Positions 26,872-34,634 of a stretch of DNA of 64,000 bases are shown here, piece after piece. Under the pieces are notes generated by a model. It saw only the letters and a program-made list of their open reading frames with translations, searched no databases and was not told the DNA's origin. The DNA is from Scandinavium sp036271055. Its GTDB lineage: Bacteria > Pseudomonadota > Gammaproteobacteria > Enterobacterales > Enterobacteriaceae. The stretch covers positions 1 through 64,000 of the forward strand of contig NZ_DATBBJ010000019.1 in NCBI RefSeq assembly GCF_036271055.1, read 5' to 3'. Positions within the stretch are counted from its first letter, which is position 1. Every line of letters starts with the position of its first letter. The translations under genes were made by a program, and so were the position numbers.

Positions 26872-27918
26872 ATGACAGCACCATCCTCGCTACTGAAAAT
26901 CCGCCGTCCCGACGACTGGCATATCCATCTGCGCGATGGCGATATGCTGAAAACCGTCGTGCCTTATACCAGCGAACTGTATGGCCGGGCGATTGTGATG
27001 CCAAATCTGGTGCCGCCAATCACCACCGTTGATGCCGCGATGAGCTATCGTCAACGCATTATGGATGCGGTCCCGGCGGGCCATGATTTCACTCCGCTGA
27101 TGACCTGCTATTTAACCGATACGCTCGACCCGAATGAACTCGATCGCGGCTTTAACGAAGGCGTATTCACCGCCGCTAAACTTTATCCGGCCAACGCCAC
27201 CACCAACTCCAGCCACGGCGTGACCAGCATTGATGCCATCATGCCGGTACTGGAACGCATGCAAAAACTCGGCATGCCCCTGCTGGTTCACGGTGAAGTG
27301 ACGCATGCGGACATTGATATTTTTGACCGCGAAGCGCGCTTTATTGAAACGGTGATGGAACCGATGCGCCAGCGCCTGCCGGGTCTGAAAGTGGTGTTCG
27401 AACACATCACCACGAAAGATGCCGCCGACTATGTGCGCGACGGTAACGAACTGCTGGCCGCGACAATTACACCGCAGCATCTGATGTTCAACCGCAACCA
27501 TATGCTGGTGGGCGGTGTGCGCCCTCACCTGTACTGTCTGCCGATCCTGAAACGTAATATCCACCAACAGGCACTGCGTGAACTGGTCGCCAGCGGCTTT
27601 GAGCGTGCGTTCCTCGGCACCGATTCCGCACCACACGCCCGTCATCGTAAAGAAGCCAGCTGCGGTTGCGCAGGTTGCTTTAACGCCCCTACCGCTCTCG
27701 GCAGCTACGCCACCGTCTTTGAAGAGATGAATGCATTGCAGCACTTCGAAGGCTTCTGCTCCCTGAACGGCCCGCGTTTTTATGGCCTGCCGGTGAATGA
27801 AAGCTTTATCGAACTGGAGCGTAAAGAGAGTCAGGTTGTCGAAAGTATTGCGTTAACAGATGACACGCTGATCCCATTCCTGGCGGGTGAAACCGTGCGC
27901 TGGAGCGTTAAGCGCTAA
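26872..27918 (+). CDS. pyrC: Dihydroorotase PyrC
   Basis: PyrC closes carbamoyl-aspartate to dihydroorotate in pyrimidine synthesis. The 348-residue protein equals E. coli PyrC in length and has the zinc motif HIHLRD (H17, H19), the carboxylated lysine in AAKLYPANATTN and late ligands in GTDSAPHARHRK. An upstream in-frame ATG at 26746 is rejected because the region holds the yceB terminator and pyrC control sites. Control appears to be by PurR and a leader hairpin. Confidence 0.97.
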   Translation: MTAPSSLLKIRRPDDWHIHLRDGDMLKTVVPYTSELYGRAIVMPNLVPPITTVDAAMSYRQRIMDAVPAGHDFTPLMTCYLTDTLDPNELDRGFNEGVFTAAKLYPANATTNSSHGVTSIDAIMPVLERMQKLGMPLLVHGEVTHADIDIFDREARFIETVMEPMRQRLPGLKVVFEHITTKDAADYVRDGNELLAATITPQHLMFNRNHMLVGGVRPHLYCLPILKRNIHQQALRELVASGFERAFLGTDSAPHARHRKEASCGCAGCFNAPTALGSYATVFEEMNALQHFEGFCSLNGPRFYGLPVNESFIELERKESQVVESIALTDDTLIPFLAGETVRWSVKR

Positions 27919-27927
27919 AAAAATGAG

Positions 27928-27991
27928 TGCCCCCCTGTTGTAAGTTGCGCAAAGTAACTGTATAAATATCCAGTATATTCAACAGGGGGCA
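27928..27991 (+). promoter_or_regulatory. Inverted repeat that can mask the dinI ribosome binding site
   Basis: TGCCCCCCTGTTG (27928-27940) is complementary, apart from one extra C, to CAACAGGGGGCA (27980-27991), which contains the dinI Shine-Dalgarno. The left arm lies upstream of the LexA-controlled promoter, so only read-through RNA from pyrC would contain both arms. Confidence 0.5.
27958..27973. promoter_or_regulatory. LexA box of dinI
   Basis: CTGTATAAATATCCAG fits CTGT-N8-ACAG with one mismatch and overlaps a TATAAAT -10-like element. The E. coli dinI operator has the same form. Confidence 0.88.
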
Positions 27992-27995
27992 TATT

Positions 27996-28241
27996 ATGCG
28001 TATTGAAGTGACCATTGCTAAAACAACCGTCCTGCCCGCTGGCGCAATTGACGCGCTGACCAGCGAGCTTTCCCGCCGTATTCTCAGCCAATTTCCCGAC
28101 CATAACGGACAAGTCAGTGTGCGCTATGCCACAGGCAATAATCTTTCCGTTCTGGGCGGTGCCAAAGAAGATAAAGACCGCATCAGTGAAATTCTCCAGG
28201 AAACCTGGGAAAGCGCGGATGACTGGTTTAACCCGGCCTGA
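27996..28241 (+). CDS. dinI: SOS modulator DinI
   Basis: DinI binds RecA filaments, stabilises them and tunes LexA and UmuD cleavage. The 81-residue protein matches E. coli DinI in length, with the acidic C-terminal helix (EILQETWESADDWF) that mimics DNA. It has a LexA box in its promoter and a terminator at 28287-28308. Confidence 0.96.
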   Translation: MRIEVTIAKTTVLPAGAIDALTSELSRRILSQFPDHNGQVSVRYATGNNLSVLGGAKEDKDRISEILQETWESADDWFNPA

Positions 28242-28286
28242 TTCGGGTCATTAGATTAAAAAATGCTCCATCACTGTGTCATCTTT

Positions 28287-28308
28287 GCCGGGTCGCCCCG
28301 GCTTTTTT
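28287..28308 (+). terminator. Rho-independent terminator of dinI
   Basis: GCCGGG and CCCGGC pair around TCGC, followed by six T residues. Confidence 0.88.
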
Positions 28309-28540
28309 ATTTGTTTATCACGTTTTTTTTAACTTTTATCTGATTGCATCACTATTCGTTTAAAAAATAACGAACTAACTGCCGTTTTATTGTTCAAAAA
28401 AACGGGTGAAGTAGAAAAAGATCTTGCGATTCACCTTTAAATTCGAATATTTTCATAGTTGTTGATATAATTAGTTTGCTTCAGATAACACGCATTAAAC
28501 CTCGAACCAGTGTCTTTTAACACGTCAATAAGGGGTTATG

Positions 28541-28795
28541 ATGGAAAAGAATAATGAAGTCATCCAGACTCATCCTCTCATCGGATGGGACATCAGCACC
28601 GTAGACAGCTATGACGCGCTGATGCTGCGCCTGCACTACCAGAACCCCGCACAATCGAGCCATCACGAAGCAGAAATCGGTCAAACGCTATGGTTAACGA
28701 CCGATGTCGCCCGCCAGTTTATTTCTATTTTAGAAGCGGGCATCGCCAAAATTGAATCAGGCGAATTCCAGGAAAACGAGTATAAAAGGCATTAG
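28541..28795 (+). CDS. bssS: Biofilm regulator BssS
   Basis: The 84-residue protein begins MEKNNEVIQTHPLIGWDIST and is highly conserved with E. coli BssS (YceP), a small protein affecting biofilm formation, indole transport and motility. Two adjacent ATG codons exist; AAGGGG lies only about 3 bases from the first and 6-7 bases from the second, so the second (28541) is preferred. The roughly 230 bp before it are AT-rich promoter DNA with no gene. Confidence 0.93.
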   Translation: MEKNNEVIQTHPLIGWDISTVDSYDALMLRLHYQNPAQSSHHEAEIGQTLWLTTDVARQFISILEAGIAKIESGEFQENEYKRH

Positions 28796-28820
28796 CGCTT
28801 AATGCTAAAATTCACGCAAC

Positions 28821-28848
28821 AGGCACCCATTGGGTGCCTTAATTATTT
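28821..28848 (+). terminator. Terminator of bssS
   Basis: AGGCACCC and GGGTGCCT pair around a short ATT loop and are followed by TAATTATTT. Confidence 0.7.
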
Positions 28849-28912
28849 CTGGCTTGTCACAAAGATTCAGATTAATTACCCTGCTATTAAAGAATAGAGC
28901 TGAGAGAGACGC

Positions 28913-30031
28913 ATGAACTACGACTTAATTATTATCGGTAGCGGTTCAGTCGGCGCTGCCGCTGGTTTTTATGCTTCCCGCGCGGGGCTGTCGGTACTCA
29001 TGACCGATGCGCATTTACCGCCGCACACCGAAGGTAGCCACCACGGTGACACTCGTCTGATTCGTCACGCTTATGGCGAAGGCGAAAAATACGTGCCGCT
29101 GGTGCTGCGCGCGCAGACGCTGTGGGATGAACTGGCGCAACTCAGCGGGGAAGAGATCTTCGATAAAACAGGCGTCATCAATCTCGGCCCTGCTCATTCG
29201 CCGTTCCTGGCAAACGTGGCACAGAGCGCACAGCAGTTCGGTCTGAACGTCGAAAAACTGGACGCGCAAGCGGTGATGGCCCGTTGGCCGGAAATACGTG
29301 TCCCGGATGATTATATCGGCCTGTTTGAGCCTTCCTCTGGCGTTTTGCACAGCGAGCGCGCTGTGAAGGCGTGGGTGGAACTTGCACGCGCTGCCGGATG
29401 CGCGCAGTTGTTCAATTGTCCGGTCACTGGCGTGCAGCATCACGCAGACGGCGTCACGGTTGAAACCGCCGAGGGCAGCTATCAAGGCAAACGCCTGTTG
29501 ATCAGCGCCGGAACCTGGGCCACAAAATTGCTGCCAGAACTGCCGATTCAGCCTGTGCGTAAGGTATTCGCCTGGTTTCAGGCCGATGGCCGTTATAGCC
29601 GCAAAAACAATTTCCCGGCATTCACCAGTGAGCTGCCAAACGGCGATCAGTATTATGGTTTCCCGGCAGAAGATAACGAGCTGAAAATCGGCAAGCATAA
29701 CGGCGGTCAGCTTATTGATTCGCCGGAACAGCGCAAACCGTTTGGCACGGTTGCCACCGATGGTTCAGAAGCCTTCAATTTCCTGCGCAACGTCCTGCCA
29801 GGCGTGGGCGGCTGTTTATACGGAGCGGCCTGTACCTACGACAACTCGCCGGACGAGGATTTCATCATCGATACGCTGCCCGACCATGAGAACACGCTGG
29901 TGATTTCGGGCCTCAGCGGACACGGTTTTAAATTCGCCTCGGTATTGGGGGAAATCGCCGCCGATTTTGCGCAAGGCAAAACACCTGCGTTTGACCTTTC
30001 GCCATTCCGTCTGGCGCGTTTTAATCAATAA
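28913..30031 (+). CDS. solA: N-methyl-L-tryptophan oxidase SolA
   Basis: SolA is a monomeric sarcosine-oxidase-type flavoprotein that demethylates N-methyl amino acids, releasing formaldehyde and hydrogen peroxide. The 372-residue protein has the FAD dinucleotide-binding motif GSGSVGAAAGFYASRAG at residues 9-25 and the cysteine for covalent FAD in GAACTYDNSPDEDF (C307). Its length equals E. coli SolA. Upstream is bssS, downstream the small gene yceO. Confidence 0.95.
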   Translation: MNYDLIIIGSGSVGAAAGFYASRAGLSVLMTDAHLPPHTEGSHHGDTRLIRHAYGEGEKYVPLVLRAQTLWDELAQLSGEEIFDKTGVINLGPAHSPFLANVAQSAQQFGLNVEKLDAQAVMARWPEIRVPDDYIGLFEPSSGVLHSERAVKAWVELARAAGCAQLFNCPVTGVQHHADGVTVETAEGSYQGKRLLISAGTWATKLLPELPIQPVRKVFAWFQADGRYSRKNNFPAFTSELPNGDQYYGFPAEDNELKIGKHNGGQLIDSPEQRKPFGTVATDGSEAFNFLRNVLPGVGGCLYGAACTYDNSPDEDFIIDTLPDHENTLVISGLSGHGFKFASVLGEIAADFAQGKTPAFDLSPFRLARFNQ

Positions 30032-30038
30032 TTGACGT

Positions 30039-30065
30039 AAAAAAGCCCGGTACAAAACCGGGCTT
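30039..30065 (-). terminator. Terminator for minus-strand transcription from trhO
   Basis: AAGCCCGG and CCGGGCTT pair around TACAAAA. The T run follows the stem on the minus strand, so the main target is trhO; on the plus strand it may weakly end solA. Confidence 0.75.
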
Positions 30066-30077
30066 CATGATGAGAGC

Positions 30078-30194
30078 ATGATGCAGCGTATCTATAATTA
30101 TCTGGTCAACAACGTCCGTGAGCACTTTGTGCTCTGGCTGGTGTTATGGTTATTGCTCGCCGCTATCGATCTCATCTGGATCCTTTTTTACTGA
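30078..30194 (+). CDS. yceO: Small membrane protein YceO
   Basis: A 38-codon frame encodes MMQRIYNYLVNNVREH followed by a hydrophobic segment (FVLWLVLWLLLAAIDLIWIL) and ends FY. E. coli has YceO, a 46-residue protein with the similar pattern LLHYLINNIREHLMLYLF, right after solA. The conserved NN(V/I)REH motif, position and single membrane helix support the match. Its last 7 bases overlap the convergent end of trhO. In E. coli yceJ and yceI follow; both are absent here. Function unknown. Confidence 0.8.
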   Translation: MMQRIYNYLVNNVREHFVLWLVLWLLLAAIDLIWILFY

Positions 30195-31246
30195 CCTTGC
30201 TCGGGGTCAGGAATGCCCAAACGGGTATTCAAATGACCGCGCGATTTATTGAAAATCTTATTGCCATTTTCACGACCTGCACGGCGGCGGCGCTGCTCTT
30301 CTTCCGGCAATACGCTCTCTTCCTTGCACAGTTCGCTGCAACAGCCGCTGTATTTTTCTGCGCAAGCCGGGCACTGAATAAACAGCAGATGGCAGCCGTC
30401 ATTAAGGCAATTGGTGTGAGTGTCACACGCCGTGCCACACTGATGACAATGCGCAATCACATCGTCGGAAATGCGCTCACCCATGCGTTCGTCGAACACA
30501 AAATTCTTACCGATAAAACGCACCGGCAGACCCTGCTCGCGCGCACGGCGGGCATATTCGATAATCCCGCCTTCAATGTGCCAGACCTTATTGAAGCCTT
30601 TGTGCTTCATAAAAGCACTGGCTTTTTCGCAGCGGATCCCACCGGTACAGTACATGACGATTTTTTTGTCACGATACTCTTCCATCATTTCAACGGCTTT
30701 CGGCAACTGGTCGCGGAAGGTATCGGCCGGAATTTCCAGCGCGTTTTCGAAATGCCCCACTTCGTATTCGTAGTGGTTACGCATGTCGATGAAAACGGCA
30801 TCGGGATCGTCGAGCATGGCATTCACTTCTGCCGCTTTCAGGTATTCACCGACGTCGCTGGCATCAAACGTCGGGTCTTCAATGCCGTCCGCTACGATAC
30901 GGTCACGCACTTTCATGCGCAGCACCCAGAATGATTTGCCGTCATCGTCCAGCGCGATATTCAGGCGCACATTATTCAGCGCCGGGTCAAAGCCATACAG
31001 AAGCTCGCGGAAAGCCTCAAATTTGCTCTGCGGTACGCTGATTTGCGCGTTAATGCCCTCATGGGCAAGATAGACACGGCCAAAAACGCTGAGCCCTAAG
31101 AACGCCTGATATAGCGCGTCGCGCGTCGTTTTTGGATCGGAGATGGTGAAGTACTTGTAGAATGAGACTGTCGTGCGCGGCTCGGTTTCGGCCATCATTT
31201 GCGCTTTCAACTGCTCATTCGAGATGCGGTTGTGCAACACTGGCAT
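30188..31246 (-). CDS. trhO: tRNA uridine(34) hydroxylase TrhO (YceA)
   Basis: TrhO makes 5-hydroxyuridine at tRNA position 34 using oxygen, a precursor of cmo5U/mcmo5U. The 352-residue protein has an N-terminal acylphosphatase-like domain, a rhodanese domain with the active cysteine in MYCTGGIRCEKAS, and a C-terminal cysteine cluster (CHQCGTACDTHTNC, CPACAEKYSGCCSELC). The open frame extends 16 codons upstream, but MPVLHNRISN at 31246 has an AGGAA site and matches E. coli. The C-terminus overlaps yceO. Confidence 0.95.
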   Translation of the reverse strand: MPVLHNRISNEQLKAQMMAETEPRTTVSFYKYFTISDPKTTRDALYQAFLGLSVFGRVYLAHEGINAQISVPQSKFEAFRELLYGFDPALNNVRLNIALDDDGKSFWVLRMKVRDRIVADGIEDPTFDASDVGEYLKAAEVNAMLDDPDAVFIDMRNHYEYEVGHFENALEIPADTFRDQLPKAVEMMEEYRDKKIVMYCTGGIRCEKASAFMKHKGFNKVWHIEGGIIEYARRAREQGLPVRFIGKNFVFDERMGERISDDVIAHCHQCGTACDTHTNCLNDGCHLLFIQCPACAEKYSGCCSELCKEESVLPEEEQRRRRAGRENGNKIFNKSRGHLNTRLGIPDPEQGQ

Positions 31247-31465
31247 GGTGTGGTTCCTGCATTTATCGATGAGAAAATTCGCGGCACGCATCATATAGCA
31301 TGTGATGTGAATTTACATCCCCACATTTTGCGCTACATTTCCCCCACCTGGAATACATACACTTTCTACAGTTGCTCTAATAACCGCCATTTCGTCTGGT
31401 GCAATTTGGGCGAGGGCTGAAAAAGTGCGATAATAGAGATAATTGCTCGAAAGAACAGGAATGAG

Positions 31466-32395
31466 ATGACGCATTTACCCAAATTCTCCGTAGCCCTTCT
31501 CCATCCGCGTTACTGGTTAACCTGGCTGGGTGTGGGCGTACTGTGGCTGGTTGTTCAACTTCCCTATCCGCTGCTTTACCGTATTGGCACATCGCTTGGA
31601 CGTCTTTCGTTTCGCCTGATGAAACGGCGCTCCCGAATCGCTTATCGTAACCTCGAACTTTGCTTTCCCAATATGGATGAAAAAGTACGCCATGACTGGG
31701 TGCTCAAGAACTTCGAATCTGTCGGGATGGGGCTGATGGAAACCGGCATGGCCTGGTTCTGGTCGGACAAACGCATGGCCCGCTGGAGCGTTGCAACCGG
31801 CGTTGAGCACATCCGTGCGCTGGAAGCCGAGAAGAAAGGTATTTTGCTGATCGGGATTCATTTCCTCACGCTTGAAATTGGCGCTCGCATGTTTGGTCTG
31901 CATGCATCTCCGGGGATTGGCGTTTACCGTCCCAATGACAACCCGGTTATCGATCTGGTGCAGACCTGGGGGCGTATGCGCTCCAATAAAGACATGCTTG
32001 ACCGCAAAGACCTTAAAGGAATGATCCGCTCCCTGAAAAAGGGTGACGTGATTTGGTATGCGCCTGATCATGACTACGGCCCGCAGGGGAGTGTGTTCGT
32101 GCCGCTGTTTGGCGTAGAAAAAGCGGCAACCACGTCCGGGACGTATACGCTCACGCGCATGTCGAAAGCGTGCATTGTGCCGTTTGTGCCGCGTCGTAAG
32201 CCGGATGGCAAAGGCTACGAGTTGATTATCCTTGAGCCTGAGTGCGCCCCGCCGCTGGATGATGCCGAAACCACCGCCGCGTGGATGAACAAAGTCATTG
32301 AGCAGTGTATTTTGATGGCTCCCGAACAGTACATGTGGCTACATCGCCGCTTCAAAACACGTCCGGAAGGCATGCCTTCACGTTACGAGAATTAA
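31466..32395 (+). CDS. lpxL: Kdo2-lipid IVA lauroyltransferase LpxL (HtrB)
   Basis: LpxL adds laurate to Kdo2-lipid IVA late in lipid A synthesis at the inner membrane. The 309-residue protein (E. coli 306) has one N-terminal membrane anchor and the acyltransferase HX4E motif at H132 and E137 (HFLTLE). Many Enterobacteriaceae carry this as a single gene between trhO and mdtG, as here. Confidence 0.96.
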   Translation: MTHLPKFSVALLHPRYWLTWLGVGVLWLVVQLPYPLLYRIGTSLGRLSFRLMKRRSRIAYRNLELCFPNMDEKVRHDWVLKNFESVGMGLMETGMAWFWSDKRMARWSVATGVEHIRALEAEKKGILLIGIHFLTLEIGARMFGLHASPGIGVYRPNDNPVIDLVQTWGRMRSNKDMLDRKDLKGMIRSLKKGDVIWYAPDHDYGPQGSVFVPLFGVEKAATTSGTYTLTRMSKACIVPFVPRRKPDGKGYELIILEPECAPPLDDAETTAAWMNKVIEQCILMAPEQYMWLHRRFKTRPEGMPSRYEN

Positions 32396-32403
32396 GCCTC
32401 AGC

Positions 32404-32428
32404 GCCCGGCGACGTTAACTTGCCGGGC
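32404..32428 (+). terminator. Possible terminator hairpin after lpxL
   Basis: GCCCGGC and GCCGGGC pair around an 11-base loop just after the lpxL stop. There is no T run, so it may only protect the 3' end. Confidence 0.35.
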
Positions 32429-32590
32429 CAACAATCTTCCATCGCTCCTCTTTAGTCTTACTCCAACAAACAAAGATATTTATGCGCTGAAAAACCGCGC
32501 GCATTGATTGCAGTCATGATTTAGCAGGCGCATAATTAGCCTGCTTATTACCTCATTTTCGAACAACCTTGCGTCCTTACGCGGAACCCT

Positions 32591-33847
32591 ATGCTCTCCT
32601 CAGATGCCCCCATAAACTGGAAACGGAATCTCACCATCGCCTGGATTGGCTGTTTTCTTACCGGCGCGGCTTTCAGCCTGGTCATGCCTTTCCTGCCGCT
32701 CTATGTCGAACAACTGGGCGTCACCGGACACAGCGCACTGAATATGTGGTCCGGCCTGGTGTTCAGTATTACTTTTCTGTTTTCAGCGGTTGCTTCACCG
32801 TTCTGGGGTGGGCTTGCGGATCGCAAAGGCCGTAAAATCATGCTGCTGCGCTCTGCACTTGGCATGTCGATTGTCATGGTGCTGATGGGTCTGGCGCAGA
32901 ATATCTGGCAATTTCTCGTTCTGCGCGCGCTGCTGGGGTTACTCGGCGGTTTTGTACCGAATGCCAATGCGCTCATCGCCACGCAGATCCCCCGACATAA
33001 AAGCGGCTGGGCGCTGGGCACACTTTCTACAGGCGCGGTTAGCGGTGCATTGCTTGGCCCACTCGCGGGTGGTTTACTGGCGGATAGCTATGGCCTGCGA
33101 CCAGTCTTTTTTATGACCGCCAGCGTATTGTTTTTATGTTTCCTGCTGACGTTTCTGTTGATTCGCGAACAGTTTGAGCCGGTGCCCAAAAAGGAAATGC
33201 TGCACGCCAAAGACGTGATTTACTCGCTGAAAAGCCCCAAATTTGTGCTGTGTCTGTTCATTACCTCGATGATTATTCAGGTGGCTACCGGCTCAATCGC
33301 CCCTATTTTGACCCTCTACGTACGTGAACTGGCGGGTAACGTCAGCAATATTGCGTTTATCAGCGGAATGATTGCTTCTGTTCCGGGTGTGGCGGCACTG
33401 CTCAGCGCCCCACGCCTGGGTAAGCTAGGGGACCGCATTGGTTCAGAGAAAATCCTGATTGCGGCATTGATTGTGTCGGTACTGTTGTTAATCCCGATGG
33501 CATTCGTTCAATCACCGTGGCAGCTCGGTGTGCTGCGTTTTTTACTCGGTGCAGCCGATGGCGCCTTGCTACCCGCCGTACAAACGCTGTTGGTGTATAA
33601 CTCAACCAACCAGATTGCCGGGCGCATCTTCAGCTATAACCAGTCGTTCCGCGATATCGGCAACGTCACCGGGCCGTTGATTGGCGCATCAGTTTCTGCA
33701 AGCTACGGCTTTCGCACGGTGTTTTTTGTCACGGCAGGCGTGGTGATGTTCAATGCCGTTTATACGGCGTTCAGTTTGCGGCGCACGCGTCAGGCTGCAC
33801 TTCCCGTAATGGATAACCAAAATGAAGATCGTCCGGTGGTCAATTAA
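32591..33847 (+). CDS. mdtG: Multidrug efflux MFS transporter MdtG
   Basis: MdtG is a drug:proton antiporter of the inner membrane, linked in E. coli to fosfomycin and deoxycholate resistance. The 418-residue protein (E. coli 408) has 12 membrane segments, MFS motif A in GGLADRKGRKIMLLRS and motif C-like GLLGGFVPNANAL. The gene is monocistronic between lpxL and msyB. In E. coli it is in the Mar/SoxS regulon; I could not place a convincing marbox here. Confidence 0.93.
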   Translation: MLSSDAPINWKRNLTIAWIGCFLTGAAFSLVMPFLPLYVEQLGVTGHSALNMWSGLVFSITFLFSAVASPFWGGLADRKGRKIMLLRSALGMSIVMVLMGLAQNIWQFLVLRALLGLLGGFVPNANALIATQIPRHKSGWALGTLSTGAVSGALLGPLAGGLLADSYGLRPVFFMTASVLFLCFLLTFLLIREQFEPVPKKEMLHAKDVIYSLKSPKFVLCLFITSMIIQVATGSIAPILTLYVRELAGNVSNIAFISGMIASVPGVAALLSAPRLGKLGDRIGSEKILIAALIVSVLLLIPMAFVQSPWQLGVLRFLLGAADGALLPAVQTLLVYNSTNQIAGRIFSYNQSFRDIGNVTGPLIGASVSASYGFRTVFFVTAGVVMFNAVYTAFSLRRTRQAALPVMDNQNEDRPVVN

Positions 33848-33941
33848 TCCATCTGAATGATTTTTTGGTCATCGTGTTTGCTAAAGCCAAACTTCGTCTA
33901 TTCTTTTCCTGAAAACCACGTCAAACCGCAGGGAGAATGAG

Positions 33942-34316
33942 ATGACCATGTACGCAACACTCGACGAAGCTATTGATGCGGCACGCGAAGAATTTATCGC
34001 CAGCAATCCCACTATCGAGACTGATGAGCTGAATGTTCAGCAACTCAATCTACAGAAATATATTCTGCAGGACGGGGATATTATGTGGCAGGCGGAGTTT
34101 CTGGCTAATGAAGGGGACGATGGTGAATGTCTGCCGATGGTCAGCGGAGAAGGTGCGCAGAGCGTCTTTGACGGGGATTTTGACGAAATTGAACTGGTGC
34201 AGGAGTGGATTGAAGAAAATACGCTCCACGAATGGGATGAAGGTGAATTTCAGCTCGAACCGCCGCTGGATACCGAAGAGGGGCAAACGGCTGCCGACGA
34301 GTGGGATGAGCGCTGA
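33942..34316 (+). CDS. msyB: Acidic protein MsyB
   Basis: The 124-residue, very acidic protein starts MTMYATLDEAIDAAREEFIA and ends LDTEEGQTAADEWDER. It is collinear with E. coli MsyB, a multicopy suppressor of secY and secA secretion defects. Its stop codon abuts the stop codon of the convergent yceK with no base between. Confidence 0.94.
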   Translation: MTMYATLDEAIDAAREEFIASNPTIETDELNVQQLNLQKYILQDGDIMWQAEFLANEGDDGECLPMVSGEGAQSVFDGDFDEIELVQEWIEENTLHEWDEGEFQLEPPLDTEEGQTAADEWDER

Positions 34317-34559
34317 TTACTCGTACGGGCCGTGATGGGCGTCGATGGGCAACAGCAGAGTGTCGAACACCAGTGAGAATGGCAGATCGAGAATGGTGAT
34401 ATAGCGCCAGGCAGAATCTTTCACATCCCACTGCACGCCGGGGTAATACTGATTACCATGTCCCTGCCCCGGAATGGTTCGGCTGATGATACTGCCGCAG
34501 CCGCTGAGCATCAGCGTCATCAGACAGACCCCACTCGCTTTCAGCACATACCTTTTCAT
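34317..34559 (-). CDS. yceK: Lipoprotein YceK (DUF1375)
   Basis: The 80-residue protein has a lipoprotein signal ending LMLSGCGS (C21) and the highly conserved body SIISRTIPGQGHGNQYYPGV. E. coli YceK has 75 residues and the same body. The upstream in-frame start at 34592 is less likely because it overlaps the opgGH terminator. Function unknown; predicted to be membrane anchored. Confidence 0.92.
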   Translation of the reverse strand: MKRYVLKASGVCLMTLMLSGCGSIISRTIPGQGHGNQYYPGVQWDVKDSAWRYITILDLPFSLVFDTLLLPIDAHHGPYE

Positions 34560-34573
34560 CAACACCTCATGAT

Positions 34574-34609
34574 AAAAAAATACCGGCCACATTAACTGAC
34601 CGGTATTTT
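34574..34609 (-). terminator. Rho-independent terminator of opgGH
   Basis: AAAATACCGG and CCGGTATTTT pair across a 13-base loop, and on the minus strand the stem leads into a run of seven T residues. Confidence 0.82.
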
Positions 34610-34634
34610 ATTTTTAGCTTTCGTCTTGCCGCAA

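Noticed and set aside
30146..30934. 262-codon plus-strand frame opposite trhO
   Set aside because: It overlaps a certain gene on the other strand and has no family features.
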